Shown here: one piece after another, positions 63,907 through 64,000 of the stretch
Layout: each line of letters opens with the position of its first letter
How positions within the stretch are numbered: the stretch's first letter is position 1
Source of the DNA: Prostheceraeus crozeri
Lineage: Eukaryota > Platyhelminthes > Polycladida > Euryleptidae
Assembly (NCBI GenBank): GCA_907163375.1
Contig: CAJQUW010008708.1
Span: forward strand, 1 to 64,000
DNA: 64,000 nt
Direction: 5' to 3'
The notes under the pieces: generated by a model
Database searches by the model: none
The model's input: only the letters and a program-made list of their open reading frames with translations
What the model was told of the DNA's origin: nothing
Position numbers and translations under genes: made by a program

Positions 63907-64000
63907 AATTATATTTTAGTAAAAATCATTTTGGGTGTGAGAAACTTTTTCCTGTGTGTGAGAAATTTTTTCTATGTGTTAGAAATTTTTTTTCTGTGTG
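63907..64000. repeat. Short tandem repeat at window end
   Basis: About three units of 'tgtgtgagaaattttttcc' with variations. It continues beyond the window. Confidence 0.7.

Larger units (their letters stand above)
52445..64000. mobile_element. Polinton C, AT-rich lineage, partial (runs off right edge)
   Basis: Recognisable content: PolB, packaging ATPase, minor capsid protein, a fibre-like protein, a pVI-like protein and several unknown genes. The left boundary is approximate: terminal-type repeats begin near 52445 (AGAGTAATGGGAAG). Integrase, major capsid protein and protease are not in the window and presumably lie to the right. Nearly all genes carry lesions, and composition is much more AT-rich than Polinton B. 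Confidence 0.8.

Overview
This is a eukaryotic, almost certainly metazoan window built mostly of mobile elements. The grounds are spliced genes with GT..AG introns, TATA promoters, APE-type LINEs, P, hAT, BEL/Pao and Penelope relics, and Polinton (Maverick) elements of the animal type. I see no rRNA, tRNA, CRISPR array or prokaryotic operon. I cannot name the species; a marine invertebrate is a guess.

Three Polintons dominate. Polinton A (1-2353) is only the right end of an element that starts outside the window. Polinton B (13589-35799, 22.2 kb) is complete. It has 665-671 bp inverted terminal repeats beginning AGTAGTATAAAGAG, is flanked by a 6-bp target duplication GACGAA, and sits inside the reverse transcriptase of a LINE (12990-13588 plus 35806-37400). 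Polinton C (about 52445 to the window end) is a different, very AT-rich lineage that runs off the right edge.

Polinton B, left to right: TIR; a divergent pair of small genes; a conserved noncoding block with two hairpins and a G-run; six tandem 365-bp promoter/noncoding-exon cassettes; a five-exon zinc-finger/coiled-coil gene; PolB; a possible PC4-like gene; a TBP-like gene. Then, on the minus strand read from the right TIR inward: a UBA/RING IAP-like gene, an unknown gene, a basic core protein, an unknown early-type gene, the packaging ATPase, a coiled-coil protein, integrase with chromodomain, minor capsid protein, an arginine-rich pX/pVI-like protein, major capsid protein and the adenovirus-type protease. 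Plus-strand genes thus look like replication and transcription functions, minus-strand genes mostly like virion and integration functions. Several are broken by single stops or frameshifts, PolB by at least six lesions, although the two TIRs are almost identical.

Polinton C carries on the plus strand a membrane/coiled-coil protein, a coiled-coil structural-type gene, a minor capsid protein and the ATPase (with a stop in Walker A), and, further right, a fibre-like coiled-coil gene and a pVI-like small protein. On the minus strand lie PolB and an unknown gene. A 59-bp-arm hairpin separates the converging ATPase and PolB genes.

Between the Polintons lie decayed LINEs (2354-6265; 38090-38660; 45111-48430; 49080-49760; 51262-51735), a P-element/THAP transposon with its inverted repeats (10379-12659), a non-autonomous hAT element with a perfect 8-bp duplication (46006-47849) and a fragment of a relative (8285-8619), a foldback element (7240-7912), three copies of a MITE family (38666-39467, 50001-50846, 51734-52010), a BEL/Pao fragment and Penelope-like fragments. 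No ordinary host gene could be recognised.

The most interesting signals are the self-encoded TBP-like protein together with a shared TATATAAG + ATCCTCAAC promoter architecture, and the six-fold CRE/TATA/first-exon cassette array in front of the spliced gene.
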